The position numbers and the translations under genes are program-made. 64,000 nucleotides of DNA from Bradyrhizobium liaoningense (GTDB lineage: Bacteria; Pseudomonadota; Alphaproteobacteria; Rhizobiales; Xanthobacteraceae), in the NCBI RefSeq assembly GCF_018130785.1, contig NZ_JAFCJT010000003.1, positions 342,596 to 406,595 of the forward strand, read 5' to 3'. Each line of letters starts with the position of its first letter. The first letter of the stretch is position 1. Shown here piece after piece: positions 36,428 through 45,514 of this stretch. The notes beneath the pieces are model-generated. The model saw only the letters and a program-made list of their open reading frames with translations, did not search any database and had not been told where the DNA came from.

Positions 36428-37540
36428 GTGAGTGACTTGTCCACCGAAGTTCCGGCGCAGCCTGCAAAGCCGACGATCTTCTTCGACGGCGAGTCGAGCC
36501 GCAGGCGGCAGGTGATGCTGACGCTCGGTGATACGCTCGAGATCCTCGAGGAGGGGGGAACGCCGGTACGCTGGGCCTATGCCGACATCCGCCGCACCGA
36601 CAGTCCGGCCGGCGTTCTCCGCCTGGCCTCCACGTCCGCGCCGCCGCTGGCGCGGCTCGAGATCCGCGACGCCGCGCTCGCCGCAGACGTGACCGTCCGC
36701 TGCACGCGCCTCGACGAGCACCAGACCACGCGCCGCGGCGTCGCAAGAATCGTCGGCTGGTCGGTGGCCGCCGCCGTCTCCATTGTCTGCGTCGTGCTGT
36801 TCGGGGTGCCGCTCGCTGCCGACCGTCTCGCACCGCTGGTGCCCAAGCCGGTTGAGCGGCGCATCGGCGACGCCGCCGAAGTCCAGGTGAAAACCATCTT
36901 CGGCCGCAAAGCGTGCGAAGACCCTGCGGGCAAGGCCGCGTTCACAAAACTCGTCAATCGTCTGCGCGATGCCGCGGGCCTCGACGACGATTCCATGACG
37001 GCGGGCGTGCTGCCGACCTCCGTGCCGAACGCGTTCGCGCTGCCTGGCGGCAAGGTCTACGTGCTGAAGGGCCTGCTCGACAAGGCGGAAAGCCCGGACG
37101 AACTCGCCGGCATCCTCGCCCACGAGCTCGGCCATCTCAAGCATCACGACAACATGCGCGGCCTGATCTACAACGGCGGCACCTCGTTCCTGATCGGCCT
37201 GCTGTTCGGCGACGTCACCGGTTCCTCCGCCGTGATCTTCGCCTCGCGCAGCGTGGTCGAAGCCTCCTATTCGCGCGAGGCCGAGACCGCCGCGGATACG
37301 TTCGCGATCGAGATCATGCACAAGCTCGGCCGCTCGCCGAAGCCCGCGGCCGAATTGATGTTCCGCATCACCGGCAAGGAAGGCGGCTCCGGCCTCACCA
37401 CGATCCTGGCGAGCCATCCGCTCACCGAGGATCGCCTCGCGCGCATGACGAAGGAAGATCGTCCCGCCAGCGGCCTGCCGCTGTTGACGGACAAGGAATG
37501 GCAGTCGCTCAAGCTGATTTGCGGCAGCGGGAAGATCTAG
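36428..37540 (+). CDS. M48 family membrane metallopeptidase
   Basis: 370 residues from GTG 36428. The zinc site is HELGH at residues 232-236 in AGILAHELGHLKHHD, with the third ligand in SYSREAETAADTFA. A membrane helix lies at ~105-125 (RIVGWSVAAAVSIVCVVLFG); the ~105 N-terminal residues form a separate small domain of unknown type. The protease domain should face the periplasm. Coupling to the DUF898 gene 3 bases upstream suggests that the two proteins act together in envelope quality control or processing. Confidence 0.9.
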   Translation: MSDLSTEVPAQPAKPTIFFDGESSRRRQVMLTLGDTLEILEEGGTPVRWAYADIRRTDSPAGVLRLASTSAPPLARLEIRDAALAADVTVRCTRLDEHQTTRRGVARIVGWSVAAAVSIVCVVLFGVPLAADRLAPLVPKPVERRIGDAAEVQVKTIFGRKACEDPAGKAAFTKLVNRLRDAAGLDDDSMTAGVLPTSVPNAFALPGGKVYVLKGLLDKAESPDELAGILAHELGHLKHHDNMRGLIYNGGTSFLIGLLFGDVTGSSAVIFASRSVVEASYSREAETAADTFAIEIMHKLGRSPKPAAELMFRITGKEGGSGLTTILASHPLTEDRLARMTKEDRPASGLPLLTDKEWQSLKLICGSGKI

Positions 37541-37613
37541 AGCGTTTTCGAGCGAAGTGGCTACCGGTCCGCGTGGAGAAAACGCGTCAAAAAAAGAATC
37601 GAGAGTTCCGCGC

Positions 37614-38243
37614 TCATCTCGTCCCGTAGGCGCGGTCGCCGGCATCGCCGAGGCCCGGCAGGATGAAGCCGTTCTCGTCGAGCCCTTCGTCCACTGCGGC
37701 GGTCCAGATCGGCACGTCCGGGTGCAATCCGCGCAGTCGTTCCAACCCTTCCGGCGCGGCGATCAGGCAGGCGAGGCGGATGTCCCTGGCGCCGCGCTCC
37801 TTGAGGCGGTCGATTGCGGCGACGGCTGTGTTCGCGGTCGCGACCACCGGGGTCACCACGATCGCAAGGCGCTCGCCGAGGTCGGACGGCGATTTGAAGA
37901 AATATTCGACCGCGGCAAAACTGTACGGCTCGCGGTACAGGCCGATATGGGCGACGCGCGCGGTCGGCACCAGATCCATCATGCCGTCGACGAAGGTGGT
38001 GCCGGCACGCAGCATCGGCACGAACACCAGCTTCTTGCCGGCGATCTTGGCCGAATGCATCGTCGCCAGCGGCGTCTCGATGACGGTATCGGCGAGCGGC
38101 AGGTCGCGCGTCACCTCGTAGCACAGGAGCATGCCGATCTCCTTGATCAGCTCCCGGAACGACTTGGTCGAGATGGACTTGTCCCGCACCAGGGTCAGCT
38201 TGTGCTGGACCAGCGGATGATCGACGATCGTGACGCCTTCCAT
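37614..38243 (-). CDS. upp: uracil phosphoribosyltransferase-like protein (URC6/Upp type)
   Basis: 209 residues from ATG 38243, with AGGAG 8 bases upstream. The fold is plainly Upp: [29 protein letters not shown] and the uracil loop [14 protein letters not shown] near the C terminus are all intact. The PRPP loop is not: residues 129-139 read [11 protein letters not shown] where Upp usually has the acidic VDPMLATGGS. It is the last gene of a unit with a DUF1688 and a GTP-cyclohydrolase-II-like gene, the combination known as URC1-URC4-URC6 in uracil catabolism, so it probably serves that pathway rather than salvage. Confidence 0.85.
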   Translation of the reverse strand: MEGVTIVDHPLVQHKLTLVRDKSISTKSFRELIKEIGMLLCYEVTRDLPLADTVIETPLATMHSAKIAGKKLVFVPMLRAGTTFVDGMMDLVPTARVAHIGLYREPYSFAAVEYFFKSPSDLGERLAIVVTPVVATANTAVAAIDRLKERGARDIRLACLIAAPEGLERLRGLHPDVPIWTAAVDEGLDENGFILPGLGDAGDRAYGTR

Positions 38244-38300
38244 GACGGGATGCTCCTGAAATTCATCGATACGCAATGGTTCACGTTGCGGATGAATGGA

Positions 38301-39539
38301 TTAAAAAACCGTGCCGTCGCTGATGACCTTGAGCGGCGGTGCCCCGTCGGGCCGGCGCGCGAAGGCGATGGCGCGGCCGGCGGCCCAGGTGCCACCTTCG
38401 AGAATGCTCGCGAGGGGCAATGTCTCAGGCGTGCGGCCGAGCTTGGCGCGGACGCCACTCGCGAGCCGGTCGAGCAGCGCGACGGTGAGCGCACGCCACT
38501 CCACGACGAGCAGGGAATCCACCGCATGCGCGCGCTCGGCATCGGCCGGATCGCGCAGGCGCAGCACCTCGTGATCGACGAACAGGCCGCCATTGCGGTA
38601 TTCGGCAAGCCCGGTCAGTCCGTCGATGTCGGTGACCTCAAAGCCGGCGCGCTGCAGCGGTTCGATCAGCGAATAGCTCAGCCATTGCGACAGCTTGTGC
38701 AGGGGGACGAGAGCTGCGGTTGCGTCGTCCGCCTTGATCGCCGGATGGCGCCAGCAATCGCCGAGTGGAATCCCGGCGAGCTCGAGCCGTGACGGCCAGA
38801 TCGGCCCGAGCTGGTTCAGCACTGCGGCCAGGATGGCGGGCGCGGCGACCGCGCCGCCCACAGCCTGCGCCGCGATGTGATCGAACAGGCCGCCCGGCCG
38901 CGGCGTATCGTGCAGGCCGAAGATCTCCGCACCCTCGGCAACCAGCTTGCCCAGACGCCGCAGCAGATCAGTGCGTCCGTCGAGACCGAGCAGCGGATTG
39001 GCATCGCTCACCTGAAAGGCGGAGGTGAGGGAGGCCAGCGGCAGTTTCGCGAGCACGTCTGCATCGGCCCTGAACGGCGCACGCGGATCGCGCGAGAAGA
39101 GGCCACCCGCAAACATGTCGAGGCTTGCAATGGCAAGCCCTTCCGATCGACCGATGCTTTCGCCCGTCACCACGTCACGGTATCGCCACGCCGCGCCCGC
39201 GCCGGCATCGAGCAGCACGCTGACGATTGCGAGGTCGAACTCCGCGCGCGCCCGCGCCGCACGGTCGGGCCACGACGTCGCGTCAGCCAGCCGTGCCCAG
39301 CGGTCAACGCCAGCAAGCACAAAGTGCCGCCAGCGTGCATGGAAGGGAATCTCCAGTGTCGGATAGGCTTTGCGCGTGACCGCGATCACGGCCTCCGCCA
39401 CGCCGTCCATGCGGTCGAGGTCGATCGTGAAGTGCTGGAGCCCGCCGGCGAGGCCGATCTCGAGCATTTTTGCGGCACGCGCGCGAACCGCTCCTGCGCT
39501 GAGCAGGGAGCGGGCCTGTTGTTCCAAAGCCTCCGCCAT
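38301..39539 (-). CDS. DUF1688 protein, URC4 homologue (uracil catabolism)
   Basis: 412 residues. Domain DUF1688 covers almost all of it: ARWRHFVLAGVDRWARL, ADVLAKLPLASLTSAFQVSD, and the C-terminal TGLAEYRNGGLFVDHEVLRL and VVEWRALTVALLDRLA. In the yeast Lachancea kluyveri the homologue Urc4 is required for growth on uracil as nitrogen source by a ring-opening route that needs neither the dihydropyrimidine nor the Rut pathway. It follows the URC1 homologue by 7 bases and precedes the UPRTase-like gene. The reaction is not known; cytoplasmic. Confidence 0.85.
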   Translation of the reverse strand: MAEALEQQARSLLSAGAVRARAAKMLEIGLAGGLQHFTIDLDRMDGVAEAVIAVTRKAYPTLEIPFHARWRHFVLAGVDRWARLADATSWPDRAARARAEFDLAIVSVLLDAGAGAAWRYRDVVTGESIGRSEGLAIASLDMFAGGLFSRDPRAPFRADADVLAKLPLASLTSAFQVSDANPLLGLDGRTDLLRRLGKLVAEGAEIFGLHDTPRPGGLFDHIAAQAVGGAVAAPAILAAVLNQLGPIWPSRLELAGIPLGDCWRHPAIKADDATAALVPLHKLSQWLSYSLIEPLQRAGFEVTDIDGLTGLAEYRNGGLFVDHEVLRLRDPADAERAHAVDSLLVVEWRALTVALLDRLASGVRAKLGRTPETLPLASILEGGTWAAGRAIAFARRPDGAPPLKVISDGTVF

Positions 39540-39546
39540 CGCGCGA

Positions 39547-40803
39547 TCAGTACTTTTCCAGCGAACGTCCGACCACGCCGTTCACGTCCTTCTCCGGCGC
39601 GATGTCGGTCGAGTAATAGCCGGCAGCCTTTTTCGCGGCGATCTCGACATAGGCGTCGGCCGGGATCAGCTCCGGCGGGATCGGTACGCGCTCCACGATG
39701 TCGATGCCCTGCGAGGTCAGGGCGTCATGCTTCATGTCGCTCATCGACAGGAAGCGGTCGATGCGCTTCAGGCCGAGCCAGTGGATCGTATCCGGCATCA
39801 ATTGCTGGAAGCGCGCGTCCTGGACGCCGGCAACGCATTCGGTGCGCTCGAAATAGGCGGCCGCCGCATCGCCGTCCTCCTGGCGCTTGCGCGCATTGTA
39901 GACCAGGAATTTGGTGACCTCACCGAGCGCGCGGCCTTCCTTGCGATTATAGATGACGAGCCCGAGCCCGCCCTCCTGCGCGCCGCGCGCGGATTCTTCG
40001 ATGCCGTGGATGAGGTAGGGGCGGCAGGTGCAGATGTCCGAGCCGAACACGTCGGAGCCGTTGCACTCGTCATGCACGCGGCAGGTGATCTTGGTGCGGT
40101 GGTCCGGCAGTTTTGTCACATCGCCGAACATGTAGACGGTGGTGCCGCCGATCGGCGGCAGGAACACCTTCATGTCCGGCCGGGTGACCAGCTCGGGGAA
40201 CATGCCGGCGGTCTGCTCGAACAGCGTGCGCCGCAGCTCGGTCTCGCCGGTGCCGAAGCGCGTCGCAAGGCCCGGCAGGTACCAGACCGGATCGATCGCG
40301 ATCTTCACCACCGACACGCTGCCATTGGCGTGCACGACCTCGCCGTCGGCGCGCAGCCGTTTTGCGGCCAGCGCCTCGCGGATCTCCGGCAGGTCGAGCC
40401 GCGCGCGCGTCACCGCGATACTTGGGCGGATATCGACGCCCTCGGCGATGTCCTTGCCGAAATTCTCCGCGACGAGATGCCCCCAGGGATCGAGCGCGAC
40501 GATCTTGTCGGGATCGCGCCATTGCTCAAACGGCCCGATGGTCGCGGCCGGAAAGGTGTTGGTGAGGTCGGGACGGCGGATTGGATCGAGCGCGCCGGCG
40601 GACACCGCGAGCGCGCGGTACATCGCGTAGGAGCCGCCATGGCTGCCGATCACGTTGCGATCCCCAGCGCGCGATACTGTGCCGATGATCGGCCCCCGGG
40701 CGCGCGCGTCGGTTGCGCCCCAGTGAATCGGAAACGCGGCCTTTTTGCCTGGCTCCGGATGGGAGGTGAGGCGGATGTGATCGGTACGGTTCGCGCGGCT
40801 CAT
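39547..40803 (-). CDS. GTP cyclohydrolase II-like protein, URC1 homologue
   Basis: 418 residues from ATG 40803 (GGGAG upstream). The GTP-cyclohydrolase-II core has its zinc cysteines in the order CX10CXC (DECNGSDVFGSDICTC) after RVH, and IYNRKEGRALGEVTKFLVYN corresponds to the catalytic region. It is about twice the length of RibA, with an N-terminal extension of ~190 residues, as in URC1-type proteins. URC1 is proposed to attack a uracil-derived nucleotide in place of GTP. First gene of the three-gene URC operon. Confidence 0.87.
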   Translation of the reverse strand: MSRANRTDHIRLTSHPEPGKKAAFPIHWGATDARARGPIIGTVSRAGDRNVIGSHGGSYAMYRALAVSAGALDPIRRPDLTNTFPAATIGPFEQWRDPDKIVALDPWGHLVAENFGKDIAEGVDIRPSIAVTRARLDLPEIREALAAKRLRADGEVVHANGSVSVVKIAIDPVWYLPGLATRFGTGETELRRTLFEQTAGMFPELVTRPDMKVFLPPIGGTTVYMFGDVTKLPDHRTKITCRVHDECNGSDVFGSDICTCRPYLIHGIEESARGAQEGGLGLVIYNRKEGRALGEVTKFLVYNARKRQEDGDAAAAYFERTECVAGVQDARFQQLMPDTIHWLGLKRIDRFLSMSDMKHDALTSQGIDIVERVPIPPELIPADAYVEIAAKKAAGYYSTDIAPEKDVNGVVGRSLEKY

Positions 40804-41074
40804 GACCAAACTCCCAAAAAGCCGACGGCCCGCCGCTCGGACGGGCCTGGCTCGGTCGCGTTGCCAATGCGGAACACCGGCGACGCAAGCTCAATCCAAC
40901 ATATTGTAGCGGCCAGCCACGACAGACAAGTTAATGGTGTCCACGCTGGCCTGTGCCGCCGATGCCGTTCAGATGGGCATACGTGGGTCGGGCCCGAACG
41001 GCGCTCGGCGTCGCATTGTGAGCTATATGTATGTAATTGTTTGTATTTTTGAAGGGGTGGCGCCCCTGGCGCGC

Positions 41075-41710
41075 CTAGACCAATTGCCGGTCGCCCTTCG
41101 GGGTCCGGATCACCGCCCGAAACGAAGGCGCGGGATCGTGACTGAAGCGGATACGCGGATCGTCGAGAAAACCCGCCAGCGATGACTTGATCGTGTCCAC
41201 ATCGGGATGCCGTATCTCGAACTCGACCAGCGAGCAGCCGAGATCGGCCATGCGCGAGGCTGGATGCGGACCTTCAGGCCACTCGATGATTGTCGGGAAC
41301 GCACCGTCGAACGGCATCGACCCGTCGGGCGGAACGGAGATCAGCCATTCGAGATTGCCGCGCGTCACCGTGATCGCCGGCCGGGCGGCATGCGGGATCT
41401 TCGCAAGCGCGGACTTGATGTCGGACGTGTTCGCGACCCACGTCATGAGCCTCGGCGAAGAGGCGAGCGCCGCATGGGTCCGCGCATCGTCCATCGCGAA
41501 CCAGCGCGGCCGGCTCGGGGCGGGAGCCGACGGGTTCGGCGCGATGACTTCGAGGAACGACGTCCCGCTCAGCCGCAGCAGATGATTATGCGTCCCCATC
41601 AGCGGATGCGCGCCGCCGGCCGGTGGCGCAATGCCGAGCGCTTTCTCGACATAGGCGACGCCCTCGGCAAGGTCGTTGGCGGCGACGGTGATGTGGTCGA
41701 GATGGAGCAT
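41075..41710 (-). CDS. glyoxalase-like domain protein
   Basis: 211 residues of the Glyoxalase_3-like type (related to VOC). The N-terminal module LDHITVAANDLAEGVAYVEKALG is the beta-alpha-beta start with its His/Asp, and ...GTHNHLLRLSGTSFLEVIA provides the second conserved His and Glu for a possible metal. The C-terminal half repeats the pattern loosely (SLVEFEIRHPD). Its substrate is unknown. It follows the SMI1-like gene by 2 bases on the same strand, so the two are one transcript. Confidence 0.75.
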   Translation of the reverse strand: MLHLDHITVAANDLAEGVAYVEKALGIAPPAGGAHPLMGTHNHLLRLSGTSFLEVIAPNPSAPAPSRPRWFAMDDARTHAALASSPRLMTWVANTSDIKSALAKIPHAARPAITVTRGNLEWLISVPPDGSMPFDGAFPTIIEWPEGPHPASRMADLGCSLVEFEIRHPDVDTIKSSLAGFLDDPRIRFSHDPAPSFRAVIRTPKGDRQLV

Positions 41711-41712
41711 GG

Positions 41713-42255
41713 CTAGCGATCCAATTTCTTGTTGAGCTCCTCGAAGCTATAGCCATATCGCGCGGCGAGGTCGGACCAGAAGCGGATGTACTTGAACTGG
41801 CTTAGCGGCACCCGGAAATCGGATGGGGCATACTCGCGCTCGAAATAGTCATCCAGATCCATCCCGTAATAGATTGTGTCGAAGCCGAAGACGGAAAACA
41901 CCGGGTTGCCCGATTCATGCGGCTCCTCGGGCAAGTATCGATGGGCGATCAAGGGAATCAGTTTGGGTGCGCGCGAGACGATGTCTCGCAACACTTCCTT
42001 GCGGGCCTGCATATCGGAAGGCCGCTCTCCCCACTCCGGCCACCAGAACGGATTGTGCTCGATGGAGGAGAGCAGCCGGGCGAGAGGAAAGTCGAGCGCC
42101 CGCCTGATTGCGGCGTCGTCATTCCAGTCGTGTCCTTCGACCGGTCGCTTCTCTCTCAGAAGAGCGACCAGGTCCGGCGGAAAGATCAGGCCAAATCGCT
42201 CCTGCGCACGATCGAGCTCGCTCTGACTGTAGCCTTTGGTCCATTGAACGGTCAT
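41713..42255 (-). CDS. SMI1/KNR4-like protein
   Basis: 180 residues from ATG 42255; the 45 codons upstream read like translated promoter. The SMI1/KNR4 pattern is YSQSELDRAQERFGLIFPPDLVALL and, later, NPVFSVFGFDTIYYGMDL (the YGxDLxxY-type region). Many bacterial SMI1-fold proteins act as immunity proteins to contact-dependent toxins, but no toxin gene is next to it, so this may be an orphan or a cytoplasmic housekeeping member. First gene of a two-gene unit. Confidence 0.65.
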   Translation of the reverse strand: MTVQWTKGYSQSELDRAQERFGLIFPPDLVALLREKRPVEGHDWNDDAAIRRALDFPLARLLSSIEHNPFWWPEWGERPSDMQARKEVLRDIVSRAPKLIPLIAHRYLPEEPHESGNPVFSVFGFDTIYYGMDLDDYFEREYAPSDFRVPLSQFKYIRFWSDLAARYGYSFEELNKKLDR

Positions 42256-42388
42256 TGCCTGCCCGCACCGTGAAAGAGATGGCGTATCTTGCACATGTCG
42301 ACCCTGCAGACACGCTCCAAAGGGCGTCTGGACAAAATGTATATTTTCAGACATAATGTATAGGTCAGCTCCGCCCCAGGGAAACGCC

Positions 42389-43516
42389 ATGTCCGCCGCC
42401 AGCTACATCGACCCTCGCAACGGAAAACTCTATCCGCTCGACCAGCCGCGCTGGTGCTCGGACGAGCGCACGCCGCTTCTGGTGACGCCGGGGGCGGGTA
42501 TCTCGCGCGAGGACATTGACGGCCGCGCGCGCTCGCTCTGGCGCTACAGGGCGGCGCTGCCGGTCGAGATCGCAAAGCCGATCTCGCTCGGCGAAGGCTG
42601 CACGCCGCTGGTTCAACAGGCCTGGGGTGACCTGCGCCCGTTCTTCAAGCTCGAATGGTTCAACCCCACCGGCAGCTTCAAGGATCGCGGCTCGGCGGTG
42701 ATGCTGTCGTTCCTGCGGCAGATCGGCGTCGACGCGATACTCGAAGACTCCTCCGGCAATGGCGGCTCGTCGATGGCGGGGTTAGGAGCCGCCGGCGGCA
42801 TGCGCGTGAAGATCCTGGCGCCCGCCTCGACATCGCCGGCCAAGATCGCGCAGGTGCGCGCCTATGGCGCGACGGTGCAACTCGTCGAGGGCCCGCGCGA
42901 GGAGTCGGAAGCCGAGGCCATTCGCCAGTCGAGCCAGACCTTTTACGCCAGCCACAACTGGCAGCCGTTCTTTCTCGAAGGCACCAAATCGCTCGCCTAT
43001 GAAATCTGGGAAGATTTTGGTTTTCGCGCGCCCGACAACGTCATCGTCCCCGTCGGCGCCGGCAGCAGCCTGCTCGGCTGCGCCTTCGGCTTCCGCGAGT
43101 TGTTGAAAGCCGGCCAGATCGCAAAGCTGCCGCGGCTGTTCGCGGTGCAACCGCAAAACTGTTCGCCGATCGATGCAAGCTTCAAGGCCGGTGTCGACAC
43201 GCCTGTCGCGCGTGAGGTGAACAAAACCATCGCCGAGGGCACCGCGATCAAGAATCCGCTGCGCCTGCGCGAGATCATCGGCGCCCTGCGCGAGAGCGGC
43301 GGCGGCACCGTTGCGCTCACCGAGGACGAGATCGTCGCGGCCTTGCGTCGTCTTGCGCGGCAGGGCCTGTTCGCGGAGCCAACCAGCGCCAGCGCGGCCG
43401 CTGCGCTGAAAAAGCTCTCGGCTGCCGGAGCGATCAAGGCGAACGAGACCACGGTCGCGGTCCTCACCGGTACGGGGCTGAAGGCTGCAACCACTGTCGC
43501 CGATCTCGTGCAATAG
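42389..43516 (+). CDS. threonine-synthase-like PLP enzyme
   Basis: 375 residues from ATG 42389 (AGGGAAACG upstream); the ATG 33 bases earlier is less likely. The fold-type II PLP site is FNPTGSFKDRGS with the Lys. LGEGCTPLVQQAWGDLRPFFK before it and the phosphate-binding SSGNGGSSMAG and ..VPVGAGSSLLG after it follow threonine synthase/diaminopropionate-lyase-like enzymes. The chromosomal thrC is not expected in this context. Being in a unit with a YheO-type regulator and a D-amino-acid-like PLP enzyme, it probably degrades a hydroxy- or amino-substituted amino acid. Confidence 0.8.
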   Translation: MSAASYIDPRNGKLYPLDQPRWCSDERTPLLVTPGAGISREDIDGRARSLWRYRAALPVEIAKPISLGEGCTPLVQQAWGDLRPFFKLEWFNPTGSFKDRGSAVMLSFLRQIGVDAILEDSSGNGGSSMAGLGAAGGMRVKILAPASTSPAKIAQVRAYGATVQLVEGPREESEAEAIRQSSQTFYASHNWQPFFLEGTKSLAYEIWEDFGFRAPDNVIVPVGAGSSLLGCAFGFRELLKAGQIAKLPRLFAVQPQNCSPIDASFKAGVDTPVAREVNKTIAEGTAIKNPLRLREIIGALRESGGGTVALTEDEIVAALRRLARQGLFAEPTSASAAAALKKLSAAGAIKANETTVAVLTGTGLKAATTVADLVQ

Positions 43517-43525
43517 GGGCGGGCG

Positions 43526-44179
43526 ATGGGCCGCGCTAAATTCACTGCGTTGAGCAGGGCGACCGCCGAGCAAAAATTGCTGTTCGATCAGTTGCGGCAG
43601 ATCGCGCAAGGTCTGGGCGAGACCTTTGCGCCGTTCTGCGAAGTCGTGCTGCACGATCTCACCGACCCCAAACAGGCGATCGTCGCCATTCACAACAATC
43701 TGTCCGGCCGCAAGGTCGGCCAGGGCGCGACCGAGCTTGGCCTCGCCCGCATCGCCGACCCCGACTACGCGCAGGTGATTTCGAACTACGCCAACAGCTT
43801 TGCCGACGGAAGGCAGGCCAAGAGCACCTCCATCGGCATCAAGGGTGCGGACGGTTCTTACGTTGCCGCGCTCTGCCTCAACGTCGACCTGACGCTGTTC
43901 CAGGGCTTGCAGAGCGCCATAGGCCAGTTCGTCAGCGTCGATGCGAACAACAGCCCGCGCGAGTCGCTCAACCCCGTCGGCGCGGAGGCAATCCGCGCCC
44001 ATATCGACCAGTTCGCCGCGCGCCGCGCCACCACGCCCCGCGCGCTCAACACCGAAGATCGCCGCGCGTTGCTGCGCGAATTGCGGGACGCCGGCTGCAT
44101 GCAGGTACGTCGCTCCTCTGACATCATCGCGGCCCATCTCGGGGTGTCGCGTGCCACGGTGTATGCCGATGCCCGCTAA
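43526..44179 (+). CDS. YheO-like PAS/helix-turn-helix regulator
   Basis: 217 residues. A YheO-type PAS domain (residues ~20-130, CEVVLHDLTDPKQAIVAIHN and GRKVGQGATELGL) is followed by an HTH_22 DNA-binding region at the C terminus (LRDAGCMQVRRSSDIIAAHL then GVSRATVYADAR). Family members sense small amino acids and control their catabolic genes. It lies 9 bases after the threonine-synthase-like gene and its end overlaps the start of the next gene by 17 bases, so it probably controls its own operon. Confidence 0.87.
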   Translation: MGRAKFTALSRATAEQKLLFDQLRQIAQGLGETFAPFCEVVLHDLTDPKQAIVAIHNNLSGRKVGQGATELGLARIADPDYAQVISNYANSFADGRQAKSTSIGIKGADGSYVAALCLNVDLTLFQGLQSAIGQFVSVDANNSPRESLNPVGAEAIRAHIDQFAARRATTPRALNTEDRRALLRELRDAGCMQVRRSSDIIAAHLGVSRATVYADAR

Positions 44180-45314
44180 TACGGATTTGCTGGATCTGGA
44201 AACGCCCTGCCTGCTGCTCGATGAGCAGCGGCTCCGCGCCAATGTCGCGCGGATGAAGGCGCATCTCGCTGGACTTGGCGTGGCCTTCCGCCCGCATCTG
44301 AAGACCGCAAAATCGCTCGACGTCGCGCGCATCGCCATGAGCTCGCCAGCGGGGCCGGCCACGGTCTCGACATTGCGCGAGGCCGAATATTTCGCGGCCG
44401 GCGGCGTGCGTGACATGATCTACGCCGTCGGCATCGCACCGGCGAAGCTCGCGCGCGTCTCTGCCATCCGCGCCACCGGCGCCGATCTTGCCGTGATCCT
44501 CGACAGTCTGGAGCAGGCCGACGCCGTCGCCGCACATGCCGCGCGAACCGGCGAAGCCATCCCTGCGCTGATCGAGGTCGACGCGGACGGCCATCGCTCC
44601 GGCGTCGCGCCGACCGACGCGGCAACGCTGGTCGCCATCGGCAAGCGTCTGGTCGCAGGCGGCGCGACCTTGCGCGGCGTGCTGCTGCACGCTGGCGACA
44701 GCTACGCCCTGAACGATCCCGCAGCCATCGCGGATGCGGCGGAAGCGGAACGCATTGCCGCCGTGACTGCGGCGAACGCCTTGCGCAGCGCAGGTCTGCC
44801 CTGTCCCGTCGTCAGCGTCGGCGCGACACCGACCGCGCGTTATGTGCGCGACCTGACCGGCATTACCGAGGTGCGCGCCGGCGTCTTCATGTTCGGCGAT
44901 CTCTATCAGGCCGGCGTCAGCTCGGTGGCGATGGACGATCTCGTGCTCTCCGTGCTTGCCACCGTCATCGGCCACCAAAAGGCGAAAGGCTGGATCATCG
45001 CTGATGCCGGCTGGATGGCGCTGTCGCGCGACCGCAGCACGGCGAAACAGGCGCTCGACCAGGGTTATGGCGTGGTCTGCGATCTCGCTGGGAAACCGTA
45101 CCCGGACCTCATCGTCACCGACGCCAACCAGGAGCACGGCATCATCGGCTTGCGCAAAGGCTCCAATGCCGCGCTGCCCGATCTGCCCATCGGCTCCCGC
45201 GTCCGCATCCTCACCAACCACGCCTGCGCGACCGGCGCGCAATATGATCGCTATCAGGTGCTGGATGGTGAAGGCGGAGTCAGCGCCGTGTGGCCGCGGA
45301 TCAACGGGTGGTAA
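44163..45314 (+). CDS. D-serine/D-threonine deaminase or aldolase-type PLP enzyme (alanine racemase fold)
   Basis: 383 residues from ATG 44163; the ATG at 44169 is equally good. Fold type III PLP barrel with Lys47 in RPHLKTAKS, and a C-terminal D-serine-dehydratase-like domain with a His and Cys pair (NHACATGA) that binds zinc in DSD1 enzymes. VSVGATPTARY and ...TEVRAGVFMFGD are typical. It either deaminates D-serine/threo-3-hydroxyaspartate or cleaves D-threonine; sequence alone does not decide. Third gene of the unit, coupled to the regulator. Confidence 0.82.
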   Translation: MPMPANTDLLDLETPCLLLDEQRLRANVARMKAHLAGLGVAFRPHLKTAKSLDVARIAMSSPAGPATVSTLREAEYFAAGGVRDMIYAVGIAPAKLARVSAIRATGADLAVILDSLEQADAVAAHAARTGEAIPALIEVDADGHRSGVAPTDAATLVAIGKRLVAGGATLRGVLLHAGDSYALNDPAAIADAAEAERIAAVTAANALRSAGLPCPVVSVGATPTARYVRDLTGITEVRAGVFMFGDLYQAGVSSVAMDDLVLSVLATVIGHQKAKGWIIADAGWMALSRDRSTAKQALDQGYGVVCDLAGKPYPDLIVTDANQEHGIIGLRKGSNAALPDLPIGSRVRILTNHACATGAQYDRYQVLDGEGGVSAVWPRINGW

Positions 45315-45335
45315 GCACAGCGTCGCGCGGCCTTG

Positions 45336-45511
45336 CTTACCCTCCCCTGGAGGGGGAGGGTCGATCGCGCGAAGCGCGAGCGGGGTGGGGTGATCTCTCC
45401 GCACGGGCACCGCCTCGGTGGAGAGACTGTCACCCCACCCCGTCTCACATTTTCGCTTCGCTCAAATGCGAGCCGACCCTCCCCCTCCAGGTCCCTCCAG
45501 GGGAGGGTAAG
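45336..45511. repeat. long interspersed palindromic repeat, family F
   Basis: About 176 bases bounded by CTTACCCTCCCCTGGAGGG and CCTCCAGGGGAGGGTAAG. The arms pair through CCCTCCCC..GGGGTGGGG stretches, with one small duplicated CCCTCCAGGT block in the right arm. Occupies the gap between two convergent genes. Confidence 0.75.
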
Positions 45512-45514
45512 AGG

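Noticed and set aside
35855..37645. 596-codon minus-strand open frame
   Set aside because: Antisense to DUF898 and M48 peptidase genes; repetitive acidic/basic composition without a family.
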